49,883 nt of DNA, taken from Paraburkholderia dinghuensis (GTDB lineage: Bacteria > Pseudomonadota > Gammaproteobacteria > Burkholderiales > Burkholderiaceae). The notes below the pieces were generated by a model. The model was not told the origin of the DNA, ran no database searches, and saw only the letters and a program-made list of their open reading frames with translations. Position 1 is the stretch's first letter; every line of letters starts with the position of its first letter. Location of the stretch: the NCBI RefSeq assembly GCF_003837865.1, contig NZ_RQIS01000015.1, forward strand, positions 1 to 49,883, in the 5' to 3' direction. Shown here one piece after another: positions 8,514-17,589 of this stretch. The position numbers and the translations under genes are program-made.

Positions 8514-9392
8514 TTATCCAAAATAGCTGATCCCAGACACAATCATCAGCAGGTTCACGACCCGCGCAAAATGATTGTCCGATAGCCGTTTATAGAGCGT
8601 CATGCCGATCGCAGTTCCCAACAGCGATCCAGGTATGCAGAGCAGAATGGCTGGGGCGAAACCGGTCTTGCCGGAGGAGTGCCGCAAGAGAGTGATGGCT
8701 GCGAGTGCGGCGACCTGCGTGATCAGGATGAACGGCTGATACATCGCACGCTGGCGGTCCTTGTTCCACCCCTTGAACCCGCACCAGATGGTTACGAATG
8801 CTCCGGGAAAACCGGCCGCGCCACCCGTGACGCCGCCGAGAAATCCCGCGAAAACATCGAGTGCCTTCGTCTGGCGCCGGATGACCAGCGGCCGCGTGGC
8901 GAGCATGTAGGCCCCGTAGAGAACCAGGAACACACCAAGCACGTGGGTGTAGACGTGACGATCCAGGGTGAGCAGTACGGTGATGCCCAAGGGCAGTCCG
9001 ACTACGCCGCCGATCAGGAAAACGGCCAGTGCCCGCCACTGGATATCCCGTTTGAGTGACCAGACCATTGCCGTCTGGTTCGCGATGCTGCAGACAATCA
9101 TGATCTGGACAATCTGCACCGGGTCGTCGGAGAGATGGAACAGCATTGCGCCGCAGACCGCGGAAAAGGCGAAGCCTGCGATGCTCGATATGCCGGACGC
9201 CAGAAAAACGGCACCGATGATTAAGGGCTCGACGCCTTCGTGCACGGACAAGGCGAGGCAAAGTGCCGTGGCGAGCACGAGTACCGCCCACTGAAGTTTG
9301 ACCTGCCAGGGGTGCCAGCGCGGTGCCGGGTTCAATGACCGGGCTGATCCCACGGCGCTCTCCGGCGGCGCGGGCCGAGGTTCGCTATCCAT
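8514..9392 (-). CDS. sulfite exporter TauE/SafE family permease
   Basis: A 292-residue integral membrane protein with about 8 helices and the TauE/SafE layout of two related halves. Recognisable pieces are FLASGISSIAGFAFSAVCG in the first half and GFLGGVTGGAAGFPGAFVTIW in the second, both Gly-rich family signatures. The first 30 residues are a Pro-rich cytoplasmic extension. The family exports sulfite, sulfoacetate and related organic anions; the substrate here is not determinable. It is a lone minus-strand gene. A five-codon frame (ATG at 9399) overlaps just upstream of its start, probably by chance. Confidence 0.85.
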   Translation of the reverse strand: MDSEPRPAPPESAVGSARSLNPAPRWHPWQVKLQWAVLVLATALCLALSVHEGVEPLIIGAVFLASGISSIAGFAFSAVCGAMLFHLSDDPVQIVQIMIVCSIANQTAMVWSLKRDIQWRALAVFLIGGVVGLPLGITVLLTLDRHVYTHVLGVFLVLYGAYMLATRPLVIRRQTKALDVFAGFLGGVTGGAAGFPGAFVTIWCGFKGWNKDRQRAMYQPFILITQVAALAAITLLRHSSGKTGFAPAILLCIPGSLLGTAIGMTLYKRLSDNHFARVVNLLMIVSGISYFG

Positions 9393-9629
9393 TTACCATG
9401 TCTCTCCGTTTTGGACACCACCGGAAAGGCCAGCTTTTCCCGCCAGTAGTGGCAGGAGTTGCGCGTTCAAGGATTTATTGCATCGGTGCGGCGGGTGCGC
9501 TGGCTGGTCGGGACAAAAGTCAAAACGATAGGCCTGGCGACTTTCAGCTTGATGCACGAAGTGTGCGTTACCGCACACTTCCGGGTAGGTGGCGAACATG
9601 CAGTTGTTCGCCGCGCGGCCCTCGCACAG

Positions 9630-10125
9630 CTACCCGGTTCGATGGGCGCGCCTGAATCTGGTCGGCGTGACCCCGTTCTCCTTCGGAATGCGGGTGAAAT
9701 TGGCGAGATCGGTCAAGCCCGAACGCCAGGCGATCCGCGATACCGGTAGATTTTCTTCGAGGAGCATGGTGCGCACGCATTCATTTTTGTGGCGGAATGC
9801 CTCGCTGGGTTCGAGGATGTCGTCCTCGTCAAGCGGCGGGTGATGCGAGCCGCCTTGGGCAAACACGTCGCCACATAGCAGCGTTGCAGACGTGTTCTCC
9901 ATGAGGAACCCGCACTCCCACGCGTGCGTCAGGTGTCGTGTATCAAGCCAGCGTAAGCTGTGCTGACCGAGCGAGATGGTCTCGCCATCTTCAAGCGCGC
10001 GTGGCGCGCCGGTCAGCATAATCACTGACCGAGACCATGGCCGCGATCTGGCCGCACGGCGGCTGCGCACGCGGCGCAGCCGCAAGAAACGCATTGAGCG
10101 AGCCGCATTCGTTGGCCTCGAAATG
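9630..10125 (-). pseudogene. chimeric relic: MBL-fold hydrolase fragment joined to an AraC C-terminus
   Basis: Reading leftward, positions 10125 to about 10010 encode HFEANECGSLNAFLAAAPRA..., and after a one-base frame change near 10003-10016 the other frame continues with PRALEDGE, then DTRHLTHAWECGFLME and LLCGDVFAQGG. This is the middle of a metallo-beta-lactamase-fold hydrolase of the flavodiiron/ODP-like type. A stop sits directly before the HFEA segment, so the N-terminus is gone. From about 9791 to 9630 the same frame abruptly becomes the last HTH of an AraC regulator (LPVSRIAWRSGLTDLANFTR, GVTPTRFRR). Two unrelated gene pieces have therefore fused by deletion. A 185-residue frame spans the join but its first 60 residues are out-of-frame sequence. 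Confidence 0.72.
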
Positions 10126-10210
10126 TTAAGTCGACAGCGCCTGTTCGCCGATTGTCGACCTGACGAGTACCGATGTCCTATGGCCACTTCTGTGGCGACT
10201 CTCGCTTAAC

Positions 10211-10832
10211 GCCGGGGCATTCAGATCGTGGTCAGAACGGACAGTATCCGTACGCAGCGACTATCACAGATCATGGAAAAGTTTAGTGCGACTCCGATCT
10301 GAATTTGTCTGCGAATGTTCGGTAGCGCACGCGCGCGTGCATTGTCCGGAATTATGGTGGCAAGACAACCGGATTCGACAGAGACGCTGATTGATTAGTC
10401 TGCGAGCGATTAACGCAGCCCACGATTTTGCAGTTACGGCGAGCGCAGGGGTCAATTGCTCTTCTTGCGCGGCGCCTCACGCATCGACACGGCAAAATCA
10501 GCAGGACACGATCGTTCCGGCGACAAAGGTTTGCAGCTGATTGCCTTCGTGCGATCGAGAACTTGATATTGCGAACGTTAGGCAGAGCAGGTGCCTTCAA
10601 CTGGGCGTGTGGGCCACCAGTCGCATTCGTGCCGAAGTCAGCGTCCGATCTGAACGCGGCCAAACGCGGATGTAGCCAAACGTCGAGCAGGTGCTCGATC
10701 GGCGCTGGAACTGCCGCACGCGTACCAGCAATCTCACCTCCCTGGGGTCGCGATTCTGGCTGGGACGCACAGACTGGCGTCTTCGCGGTCAGCCCAGGCA
10801 AACGCAGCACAATAATCCGACTGGACACTCTC
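10211..10832. other. intergenic stretch before pstS-like gene
   Basis: The pstS frame is open far upstream of its real start, but that translation (Arg-rich, no domain) is not protein-like. No other gene recognised. Confidence 0.5.
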
Positions 10833-11870
10833 GTGAAACTACCCAATACGTTGGTCACCGTTCTGATTTGCGGCGTCGGCACGGCCGTAGCGCACACCGA
10901 TGATGTCACCGGTTCTGGCAGTACCTTCGCCGCCCCCCTCTACACCCGGTGGGCTGATGAGTACCGGAAGTCAGGCGGAGGCAGAATCGTTTACCAGGCC
11001 ACAGGCTCGTCAGACGGGCTCAAGCAGGTGATAGCCCACCAGGTCGACTTCGCCGGCTCCGACGCCCCGCTTACCGACGATCAATTGAACAAGGATGGTC
11101 TGCTGCAATTCCCAATTGCAATTGGTGCCGTCGTGCCGGTCGTGAATCTTCCGGGCATCAAAGCTGGCCAGTTAATGTTGACGGGCGAAGTGCTCGCCAA
11201 CATCTTTCTTGGCAAGATCCAGTACTGGGATGACCCTGCCATCGCGCGACTGAATCCGAAGATAAAAATGCCAGACACTCCCATAGCCGTGGTACGGCGT
11301 CAGGATGGCTCGGGCACAACCTTGATATGGACGCACTTTCTCGCTCAGGTCAGCCCTGAATGGCGGCGTCGAATCGGGGAGGGGGCAAGCGTGCGTTGGC
11401 CGCGCGGTATCGGCGGAAAGGGTAATGAAGGTGTCGCGACTTACGTCGGATATTTACCCGGTGCAATTGGCTATATCGCATGGGACTTTACGAAGCAGAA
11501 CCATTTGACCTATACGGCGATGACCAACGCGACAGGGGCCATCGTGGAACCCGGTGCCGAGACGTTCAATGCAGCGGCGGCCAACGCGGACTGGTCCGGC
11601 TCACTTTATCAGTTCCTGACCAATCAGCCCGGGAAGGATGCGTGGCCAGTAATCGGGGCCACTTATGCCGTTGTATGGGCAAGATCCGACGACGCGCGTC
11701 GCACCGAGGAGACACTAAAGTTTTTCGACTGGGCGCTTCTGCATGGCCAGTCAAGCAGTGAGGCTCTCGACTATAGTCCGCTGCCGAATCCGGTAATCGC
11801 AAAGATCCGGTCGCAGTGGCGCAGCAATGCAGTAGACGACGTGGCACACCATCCAGTAGCCGGTCAATAA
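10833..11870 (+). CDS. pstS: phosphate ABC transporter substrate-binding protein PstS, orphan copy
   Basis: A 345-residue protein from GTG 10833, chosen because it starts a signal peptide (KLPNTLVTVLICGVGTAVAHT) right before the conserved mature start. Core PstS motifs are all present: GSGSTFAAPLYTRW, YQATGSSDGLKQV, VDFAGSDAPL, IGAVVPVVNLPG, the RQDGSGTT phosphate-binding loop, and GNEGVATYV. It is the periplasmic binding protein for high-affinity phosphate uptake. No pstCAB or phoU follows, so this is an isolated copy that must work with a transporter encoded elsewhere or serve another purpose. The C-terminal 20 residues (after KIRSQWR) are an unusual extension. It sits in a repeat- and relic-rich region. 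Confidence 0.9.
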   Translation: MKLPNTLVTVLICGVGTAVAHTDDVTGSGSTFAAPLYTRWADEYRKSGGGRIVYQATGSSDGLKQVIAHQVDFAGSDAPLTDDQLNKDGLLQFPIAIGAVVPVVNLPGIKAGQLMLTGEVLANIFLGKIQYWDDPAIARLNPKIKMPDTPIAVVRRQDGSGTTLIWTHFLAQVSPEWRRRIGEGASVRWPRGIGGKGNEGVATYVGYLPGAIGYIAWDFTKQNHLTYTAMTNATGAIVEPGAETFNAAAANADWSGSLYQFLTNQPGKDAWPVIGATYAVVWARSDDARRTEETLKFFDWALLHGQSSSEALDYSPLPNPVIAKIRSQWRSNAVDDVAHHPVAGQ

Positions 11871-12197
11871 TTCGAGCATGCCGAAGAAAACGATCCTCGT
11901 CGGACCCGTCTGTCGAAAGCCCGGCTGAAACTGCCATAGCGATGACGCGTTTCAAGTCGGTGCCGCGATCCAGCGTCGACTTGCGCGCAGGGTCAAAAGG
12001 GCGTTGATGGCCGCAATGGGAGGGAGATGACAACCGTCTCAATGCGACCCTGAAGTGCCCTTCAATTCCCGAGCTAATCTACGGCAGCTTACGAATGGCG
12101 GATTCAGCCGGTCGTTCGTGCGGTTACCGCGACAAGACTGATCTACTGTTTCGTGTCGAATGTGTACCAGGAAAACCGGATGACATTGTCAACGGCA
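11871..12197. other. intergenic stretch between convergent genes
   Basis: Lies between the convergent pstS-like and radical SAM genes. No gene, clear terminator or repeat recognised. Confidence 0.5.
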
Positions 12198-13991
12198 TCA
12201 CGCTGCAGACGGGCCCGATGACCGGATGGCAATACGCCGGTGGTGGACCGCCAGCGCTGCCTCGCCGCCGCTCGTGGCGTGAAAGAGTCCAAGCTGCTCG
12301 AACTCCTCTTCCTGCAGCGGCGTGATGGCGATATCCGTGTAGGCGTAACGTTCCGGTGCCTTCATGACTTCCCTGAGGATAGCCTCTGTCCTGAGGTAGA
12401 AGCGCAGATATTTTGTCACCTTGACAACGGTCTCACTCCAGTAGCGCGGATAGAAGCGAAGCGGCGATTCGACCGGCAGCCCCCAACGGCGATCACGGCG
12501 ATGTTTCATCCGCAGGGCTCCCCCTTCGAGCGGATGCACACCCTCGTGTTCGATCATCAGTCTGAACCAGGCGATTGTGCGCATGATCGTCTTCGGTCGG
12601 CCGTTCGGGATCTGCGCTGCCCGCTTGACGATCGTGCGGATGTGCTCGTACGAGTAGAACGCGCTCCAGGCGCACCGATACGCTTCTTCCCATTCAGCGT
12701 CCGACATTTTCGCGTGGTGCGTGACCCGATGGTTGGTGTCGTATTTGTTGACGTCCGGGTCCATCCATTCAGCGTTCCTTACCATCGTCTGATGATCCTC
12801 GGAGCCCGGCAGCGGCGTGAGCATGAAGAATTCGAGAATGTCGATTGGCAATTCACGCTTGATGATCTCGATGTCGCGCAGGATCGATTCTTTCGTGTCC
12901 GCGGGGAATCCGATGATATAGCCCGCGTAGGTAATCGCGCCGTGGGCGCGCCACATCTGCAGCATGGCGCGGTATTCGGTGATCTTGTTCTGTCGCTTCT
13001 TCGCCGCGATCAGATTCTCGGGATTGATATTCTCAAGCCCGATGAACACGCGCCGCACACCCGCGCGCGTTGCCTTCTCGATGAAGCCTGGAATCTTGTG
13101 ACAGAGCGTGTCGACCTGGATCGTGAAGCCGCAGTAAATGCCTTGCTTTTCCCGAAGTTCGATGACGCGGTCGAGAAGGATCTCCCAGTCGTGGTTGCGT
13201 GCGAAATTGTCATCCGTGACGAAGAACCGGTCGATGCCCTGCTTTGCGTTCTCGCGGATGATCTTCTCGAGATCGTCGGGGGTGCGAAAGCGGCTCTTGT
13301 GCCCCTGCACGTTGATGATGGTACAAAACGAGCACTGATACGGGCAGCCACGACCGAGGTCAACCGAGGTATAGGTACCTGCAGTGCGTTCGATATGCTT
13401 GCGCGGCAAGAAGGGCTGGGGAGCGCCTTCGAGCGAGGGTAACGCGTCCATGAAGTTATACAAGGGCTTCATGGCACCATTCCACGCGTCGAGAAGGACT
13501 TCATCAAAACGCCGTTCCTCGGCCTCCCCAGCGAAGAGCGCCACACCCATTGCTTGCGCTTCCTTAAGCTCAGCGGGCATCTCAGGCAGCATGGAGATAC
13601 AGCCAGAAACGTGGAAGCCACCGATCGCAACCGGCAAGCCCGCGGCACGGAACTGGCGGGCGAGGTCGAGTGCGCGCGGGTACTGGTTCGACTGCACACC
13701 GACCAGACCGATCATCGATCTCCCGCCCTTTGCCTTCAGGTCACGAATGATGCGCTCTGGCCACACCCGCTGGTTGGTTTCGTCGCTTGTTTCGATTTCA
13801 AACTGGACGCCAGGGCCCAGCAGCATTCGCTTTCGCGCGTCATCAGCGAGCGCATACATACAGGCGAGTGTATTGGAGGGCATGACCGAGCGGAGCCACT
13901 GGATCGGGTAGCCGTCGTCGTCGTAATGGGTCGGCTTGATGAGGACGAGAGAGAATCGGGAACTGCCTGAAATCGAGTCGATCGTGGCCAT
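12198..13991 (-). CDS. B12-binding-like/radical SAM protein
   Basis: A 597-residue enzyme. Residues 210-225 carry the radical SAM cluster motif C216-PYQ-C220-SF-C223 for a 4Fe-4S cluster and S-adenosylmethionine. The Rossmann-like N-terminal part (about 75-170, with MIGLVGVQSNQYP and VAIGGFHVSG) matches the cobalamin-binding position of the B12-binding/radical SAM class, but the DxHxxG base-off motif is not visible, so cobalamin may not bind. The Elp3-like barrel runs to about 430 (VDTLCHKIPGF, FIGLENINPENL, IIGFPADT). A C-terminal extension of about 150 residues is Arg-rich and Trp-rich. Relatives include hopanoid-modifying, methylating and bacteriochlorophyll enzymes, but no pathway neighbours are present here. 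The reaction is unknown. Confidence 0.85.
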   Translation of the reverse strand: MATIDSISGSSRFSLVLIKPTHYDDDGYPIQWLRSVMPSNTLACMYALADDARKRMLLGPGVQFEIETSDETNQRVWPERIIRDLKAKGGRSMIGLVGVQSNQYPRALDLARQFRAAGLPVAIGGFHVSGCISMLPEMPAELKEAQAMGVALFAGEAEERRFDEVLLDAWNGAMKPLYNFMDALPSLEGAPQPFLPRKHIERTAGTYTSVDLGRGCPYQCSFCTIINVQGHKSRFRTPDDLEKIIRENAKQGIDRFFVTDDNFARNHDWEILLDRVIELREKQGIYCGFTIQVDTLCHKIPGFIEKATRAGVRRVFIGLENINPENLIAAKKRQNKITEYRAMLQMWRAHGAITYAGYIIGFPADTKESILRDIEIIKRELPIDILEFFMLTPLPGSEDHQTMVRNAEWMDPDVNKYDTNHRVTHHAKMSDAEWEEAYRCAWSAFYSYEHIRTIVKRAAQIPNGRPKTIMRTIAWFRLMIEHEGVHPLEGGALRMKHRRDRRWGLPVESPLRFYPRYWSETVVKVTKYLRFYLRTEAILREVMKAPERYAYTDIAITPLQEEEFEQLGLFHATSGGEAALAVHHRRIAIRSSGPSAA

Positions 13992-14119
13992 TGTCTGCTC
14001 TGCATCCCTGTCTGGAAGTCACAAAACCGTGAAGGTCATCCGTCTTCAGAAAATCGGCGACGGATCGTGAACTGAAAAGCAGTACAACAACCCGCATCCT
14101 ACGCGCCTAGCCCCCTGCT

Positions 14120-14488
14120 GTGTTTACAGTGCCGCAGGCGCCAGGTTTCGAGGATTGTGATCCGGTTGGGGCCGACAAGAACGATGACGCGGCGGGCTTC
14201 GTGGCGAGTTTCCGCGCCAATCGTGTGACACCGCATGTGGCGCAAAACAACGGCTGCGGGGGTGGCTCGGCGATTGACGGTCGGACGATGCGCTGGGCCC
14301 GCTACGCCATCAGCCAGTGCAAGCGCAAATGCATCGCGCAGGTCTTCAACTGGAGCAAGACGGCAGGCAGGATTCGTCAGGCGATGTATCGCGACCGCGA
14401 GCGGGTCGAGCAGTGGTTCCTCCTGACGCAGGCGGCCTACAACCTGACGCCACCGACGCCGACCTTGCCGCGCCCGACCTTGAAATGA
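14120..14488 (+). pseudogene. C-terminal remnant of an IS5-type DDE transposase
   Basis: The frame encodes VGADKNDDAAGFV, VTPHVAQNN, SAIDGRTMRW-RYAISQCKRK and FNWSKTAGRIRQAMYR, ending in LTQAAYNL. This is the order of the last third of IS5-family transposases (GADKxYD, VTPHxA, AIDGRTxRHxGY-ISQxxRK-IEQxFGWxKTxGR, then AAYNL). The catalytic Glu position in the IEQ-type segment is Ala here (CIAQVF), and everything before the second Asp region is missing. It is an inactive relic without recognisable terminal repeats. Confidence 0.75.
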
Positions 14489-14910
14489 GGCACACAGGGG
14501 CGCAGCCTCTTCCTGGAGCCGGCCGTCAACGTAACGTGCTCCGAAGGGTAGCGGGTTGTCCTGTGCGGCGCGGACTGATAGGCGGGATGGCCCGGATCGA
14601 TGCGCTTGATAGCTGACACGGCTAGAACCTCCTCAGAGGATTCTATGCCAATGCAGGGGACAATCAATTCGTCCCAAACCGGACGTCGAGGCCGGACGGA
14701 AATGCCCCGTCAAACGGCACGCGTCGAGTTCGTTGAATGTGTGCGATCCATCATCGGCGTCTATCCGACGGCATTTCGCGCGAGGGAAACAGCTCTCCAT
14801 CCAATCCCACTGGGTCCCTTTTCATCGGCGCGCGTAGAATCGTCGAGTACTTTCGAGCAGGCGTTCATCAAGACAAGAAACCGAACCGATCCCTCGTGAG
14901 CAAACGCGCC
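14489..14910. other. intergenic stretch upstream of the GST gene
   Basis: Contains the tail of the transposase relic and the GST upstream region. The GST frame is open from 14737 but its translation before 14911 is not protein-like. An imperfect short inverted repeat (CCTCCTCAGAGG) lies near 14627-14640; no terminator or other gene seen. Confidence 0.45.
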
Positions 14911-15558
14911 ATGAAGCTTTATTTCAGCCGCAACTATAATCCGCGCCTCGCCGTCGCCGTGGCGCGCCATTTGAACTCGCCGGTCGAGTTTGAATTCGCT
15001 TCCCCGTTCGCGCCGGGCGAGCGCGAGAAGTTCCTCAAGCTCAATCCGAACCAGAGCGTTCCCATTCTGGTCGAGGGGGAGACAACGCTGTGGGAAGCGG
15101 ACGCGATCGCCTGCCGGCTCTCGCGCCTCGCCAAGTCAGACTTCTGGCCCACAGGCGACGCCATGCCGGACCTCATCCGCTGGATCAGTTGGGGCTACTG
15201 GAACTTCGTGCGTGCCTGCGACATGGTTCATTTCGAACGGGTGACCAAGCAGCGTTACGGCCTGGGACCGGTCAGGCGCGAGGTCGTCGATGAGGGCTTG
15301 AGCGAATTCGCGTCCTCGGCCGCGATTCTGGACCAGCATCTCGCGAACAGGGACTGGCTGGTCGGCGACGCGGTCACCTACGCCGATTTTCGCGTCGCTT
15401 GCGTGCTCCCGTTCGCTGAACTCGCCGGCCTGCCGCTCGCCGATTTTCCTCGCGTCGAAGCCTGGCATGCGCGGCTCATGAAGATCCCAGCCTGGAGGGA
15501 TCCATTCGCAGGGCTCGACGCGCCTGAACTGCCTCCGGTCAACGCCCGAACGAAATGA
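14911..15558 (+). CDS. glutathione S-transferase family protein
   Basis: A 215-residue protein with the GST layout. The N-terminal thioredoxin-like domain (1-75) starts MKLYFSRNYNP and holds the cis-Pro segment QSVPILV and the glutathione-contact region WEADAIACRL. The helical C-terminal domain carries the conserved GDAVTYADFRV capping box. ATG 14911 begins the first beta strand; GTG 14896 is an alternative start adding five residues. Ser6 or nearby residues could activate glutathione, but the class is not clear. It is a cytosolic single gene, convergent with the TAXI gene 28 bases further on. Substrate unknown. Confidence 0.85.
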   Translation: MKLYFSRNYNPRLAVAVARHLNSPVEFEFASPFAPGEREKFLKLNPNQSVPILVEGETTLWEADAIACRLSRLAKSDFWPTGDAMPDLIRWISWGYWNFVRACDMVHFERVTKQRYGLGPVRREVVDEGLSEFASSAAILDQHLANRDWLVGDAVTYADFRVACVLPFAELAGLPLADFPRVEAWHARLMKIPAWRDPFAGLDAPELPPVNARTK

Positions 15559-15586
15559 CCCTCGGCAGCGTTCGCCCACGTTTCGC

Positions 15587-16930
15587 TCAGTGCGTCACTG
15601 TCTCATTCGCAACCAGATGCGCGCGGACGAAGCCGATATGCTCGCGCAACACATAAAACGCATCGGCAAATGCAAGCGGCATTCGTAGCGTATTCAACGA
15701 TCGCTCGATTTCATTAAGTTCTTCGACCAGCTTGCGCCGCTCTTCCTCGCTCTTGTGCTTGAGCGCATCGCGTTCGATAGCGATGAGCGCGCCATAGTAG
15801 CGATAAATACGCGAGCGCACGCGCCAGCTATAGAGCGCTGGGATCGCGCGCAGCGCCGGGATCACGAGCACGGCGATCGGCAGAAGCAGAACGAGGAGCC
15901 GGTCCGCAACGCTGGCCAGCCAGAACGGCAGCGAGCGATAGAGAAAGCTCTTGCCCGAGCGGTAATAGCGGGTCGCATCCTCGCCGATGCGGAAGTCGTG
16001 CACCGACGTGTTCGGAAACTGGCCCGCACGTTGCAGCAGGCCCGGCGCACCATTCACCTCACCTGCTGCCTCTAGCAGCAGATCGGAGATCGCCGGATGC
16101 AGCGTGTTGCGCGCGACAATTTCCACGGTCGGACCAATCAGGTGCACCACATCGGGCGGAATGCGGTAGCGCAGATCGAGCACACCTGGCGGCAGGTCGA
16201 CGCTTTCGAGACTCGGAAAGAGCCGCGTATACGCGGCCGATTCGTCGAAGCTCATCACGGCGATGCCGGGGATCGTCAGCAATCGCAACATCAGCGCGCG
16301 CGTGGCAGAGTCGCCGCTCAGCATGGCGGCGTCGATGTTCCCTGAGACGAGTTGCGTCGCCGCCTGCAGGCCATCGAGCGGCAAAAGCGTGGTACTGCCG
16401 CCGGGGTCGATGCCGTTCGCGTCGAGAAGCTTGAGCGAGAGAAGCCGCGTTCCGCTGCCTTCGCGGCCGATGGCAATCCGCTTGCCTTCGAGTTGCGACA
16501 ACTGCGTGAGGCCCGAGCCGCGATAGAACACGACCAGCGGCACATAAGCGACGCTGCCGAGCGACATCAGCGAGCTGACGTCCTTGCCTTCGGCCACGCC
16601 GCCCTGCACGAACGCGACATCGACGTTCCACTTCGGGTTGAGCAGCCGCTCGAGGTTCTGCACCGAGCCATCCGATTCGATCACGTTGAGCTTCACGCCG
16701 TTGCGCGCGAGGATCGTCCGGTAGGCGTCGGCCATTTGCATCAGCGAGCTGTCCTGCGGTCCGGCGCTGATCGTGAGGGTGCGCGGCGGTGCGGGATTGA
16801 CGAGCCACACCACAAGCGCGATGACAATCGCGCAAAAGAGGGCAACGGGCAACGTAGTGAGCGCGAGATCGCGCCAGGCGGGATTTTCGTGGTCGCGCAG
16901 GAAACGCGGTGGCAGTCGATGTCGTTTCAT
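15587..16930 (-). CDS. TAXI family TRAP transporter solute-binding subunit, membrane-anchored
   Basis: A 447-residue protein. A first transmembrane helix (about 24-45) is followed by the periplasmic binding domain (48-340) with the TAXI pattern RTLTISAGPQDSSLMQMADAY, FVQGGVAEG, LVVFYRGSG, GKRIAIGREGSGTR and DLPPGVLDLRYRIP. A second transmembrane segment (about 350-372) and a charged, coiled-coil-prone C-terminal tail (KHKSEEERRKLVEELNEIERSL) follow. Simple TAXI binding proteins end after the binding domain, so this is the anchored long form. No TRAP permease genes are adjacent. Ligand unknown; glutamate or other carboxylates are bound by relatives. Confidence 0.85.
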   Translation of the reverse strand: MKRHRLPPRFLRDHENPAWRDLALTTLPVALFCAIVIALVVWLVNPAPPRTLTISAGPQDSSLMQMADAYRTILARNGVKLNVIESDGSVQNLERLLNPKWNVDVAFVQGGVAEGKDVSSLMSLGSVAYVPLVVFYRGSGLTQLSQLEGKRIAIGREGSGTRLLSLKLLDANGIDPGGSTTLLPLDGLQAATQLVSGNIDAAMLSGDSATRALMLRLLTIPGIAVMSFDESAAYTRLFPSLESVDLPPGVLDLRYRIPPDVVHLIGPTVEIVARNTLHPAISDLLLEAAGEVNGAPGLLQRAGQFPNTSVHDFRIGEDATRYYRSGKSFLYRSLPFWLASVADRLLVLLLPIAVLVIPALRAIPALYSWRVRSRIYRYYGALIAIERDALKHKSEEERRKLVEELNEIERSLNTLRMPLAFADAFYVLREHIGFVRAHLVANETVTH

Positions 16931-17105
16931 GAGAACCCGGCGGCGATGCGTCAGACTCAGCCCTGCAGGGGACCGGAGTCAGCGTTCAAGCACTCGCTCC
17001 GGTCGACACTGGAAACGTCATGATGCCATTTTCGCGCCAGATCGGACGGTTTTTGGCGCCGCGCCGTGCGCGGGTTGCGTCACAAGCGGTGCCACAAGCT
17101 GCGCT

Positions 17106-17537
17106 TCAGACAGTCGATTTCGTCAGCGCGAACAGTTCTGCGCGTAGAGCCTTCGCACGATCGCGCTTCAAATGCTGCTCGAACTCGGCCTGCGCGTCCT
17201 GCCATAGCACGCGCGCGCGTTCGTAGCGCCGCTGGCCGTTCGCCGAGAGGCGATAGACCAGCATGCGCGTATCCTGCTCCGATGCGCTCGCGACCACCAG
17301 CGCGTCGCGCTGCAACGGCTTGAGCGCACGCACGAGCGTGGTGCGGTCCATGACGAGGTCGTCGGCGAGTTCGGCGGCGCTCGTGTCGGGCCGGCTCGCG
17401 AGACGCGAAAGGATCGTGAATTGCGCGGCCGTAACGCCCTCCTGCGAGAGATGACGCTCGTACAATTGCGTAACAAATCGTGCAGCCTGCCGCAGCGCGA
17501 AACAGTTGCATTCCTCGCGAATCGTCCGCTTCGTCAT
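17106..17537 (-). CDS. MarR family transcriptional regulator (first of two paralogues)
   Basis: A 143-residue winged-helix repressor. The ATG at 17537 is preferred over GTG 17546 because GGAGG lies 8 bases before it. The DNA-binding core is TAAQFTILSRL...TSAAELADDLVMDRTTLVRALKPL with the wing DTRMLVYRLS. N-terminal cysteines in EECNCFALRQAAR could sense oxidants, as in several MarR proteins. It lies 52 bases downstream of the thiolase gene on the same strand, so probably forms an operon with it and controls it. Its sequence is clearly paralogous to the MarR at 24843-25271 (shared C-x-A-x-RQAAR, QLYERHLS, QFxIL, TTLVRAL). Confidence 0.88.
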   Translation of the reverse strand: MTKRTIREECNCFALRQAARFVTQLYERHLSQEGVTAAQFTILSRLASRPDTSAAELADDLVMDRTTLVRALKPLQRDALVVASASEQDTRMLVYRLSANGQRRYERARVLWQDAQAEFEQHLKRDRAKALRAELFALTKSTV

Positions 17538-17589
17538 TGCCTTCACCTCCCTTCACTTCATCGATCGCGCGCCACGCGGCGCGCGTTCA

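Noticed and set aside
10428..10832. Long N-terminal extension of the pstS frame
   Set aside because: The translation is Arg-rich and domainless; GTG 10833 begins a signal peptide at the expected distance from the mature PstS start.
12240..13442. 400-codon plus-strand frame opposite the radical SAM gene
   Set aside because: Shadow frame: Arg/Asp/Val-rich, no motif, and the opposite strand carries an intact CX3CX2C enzyme.
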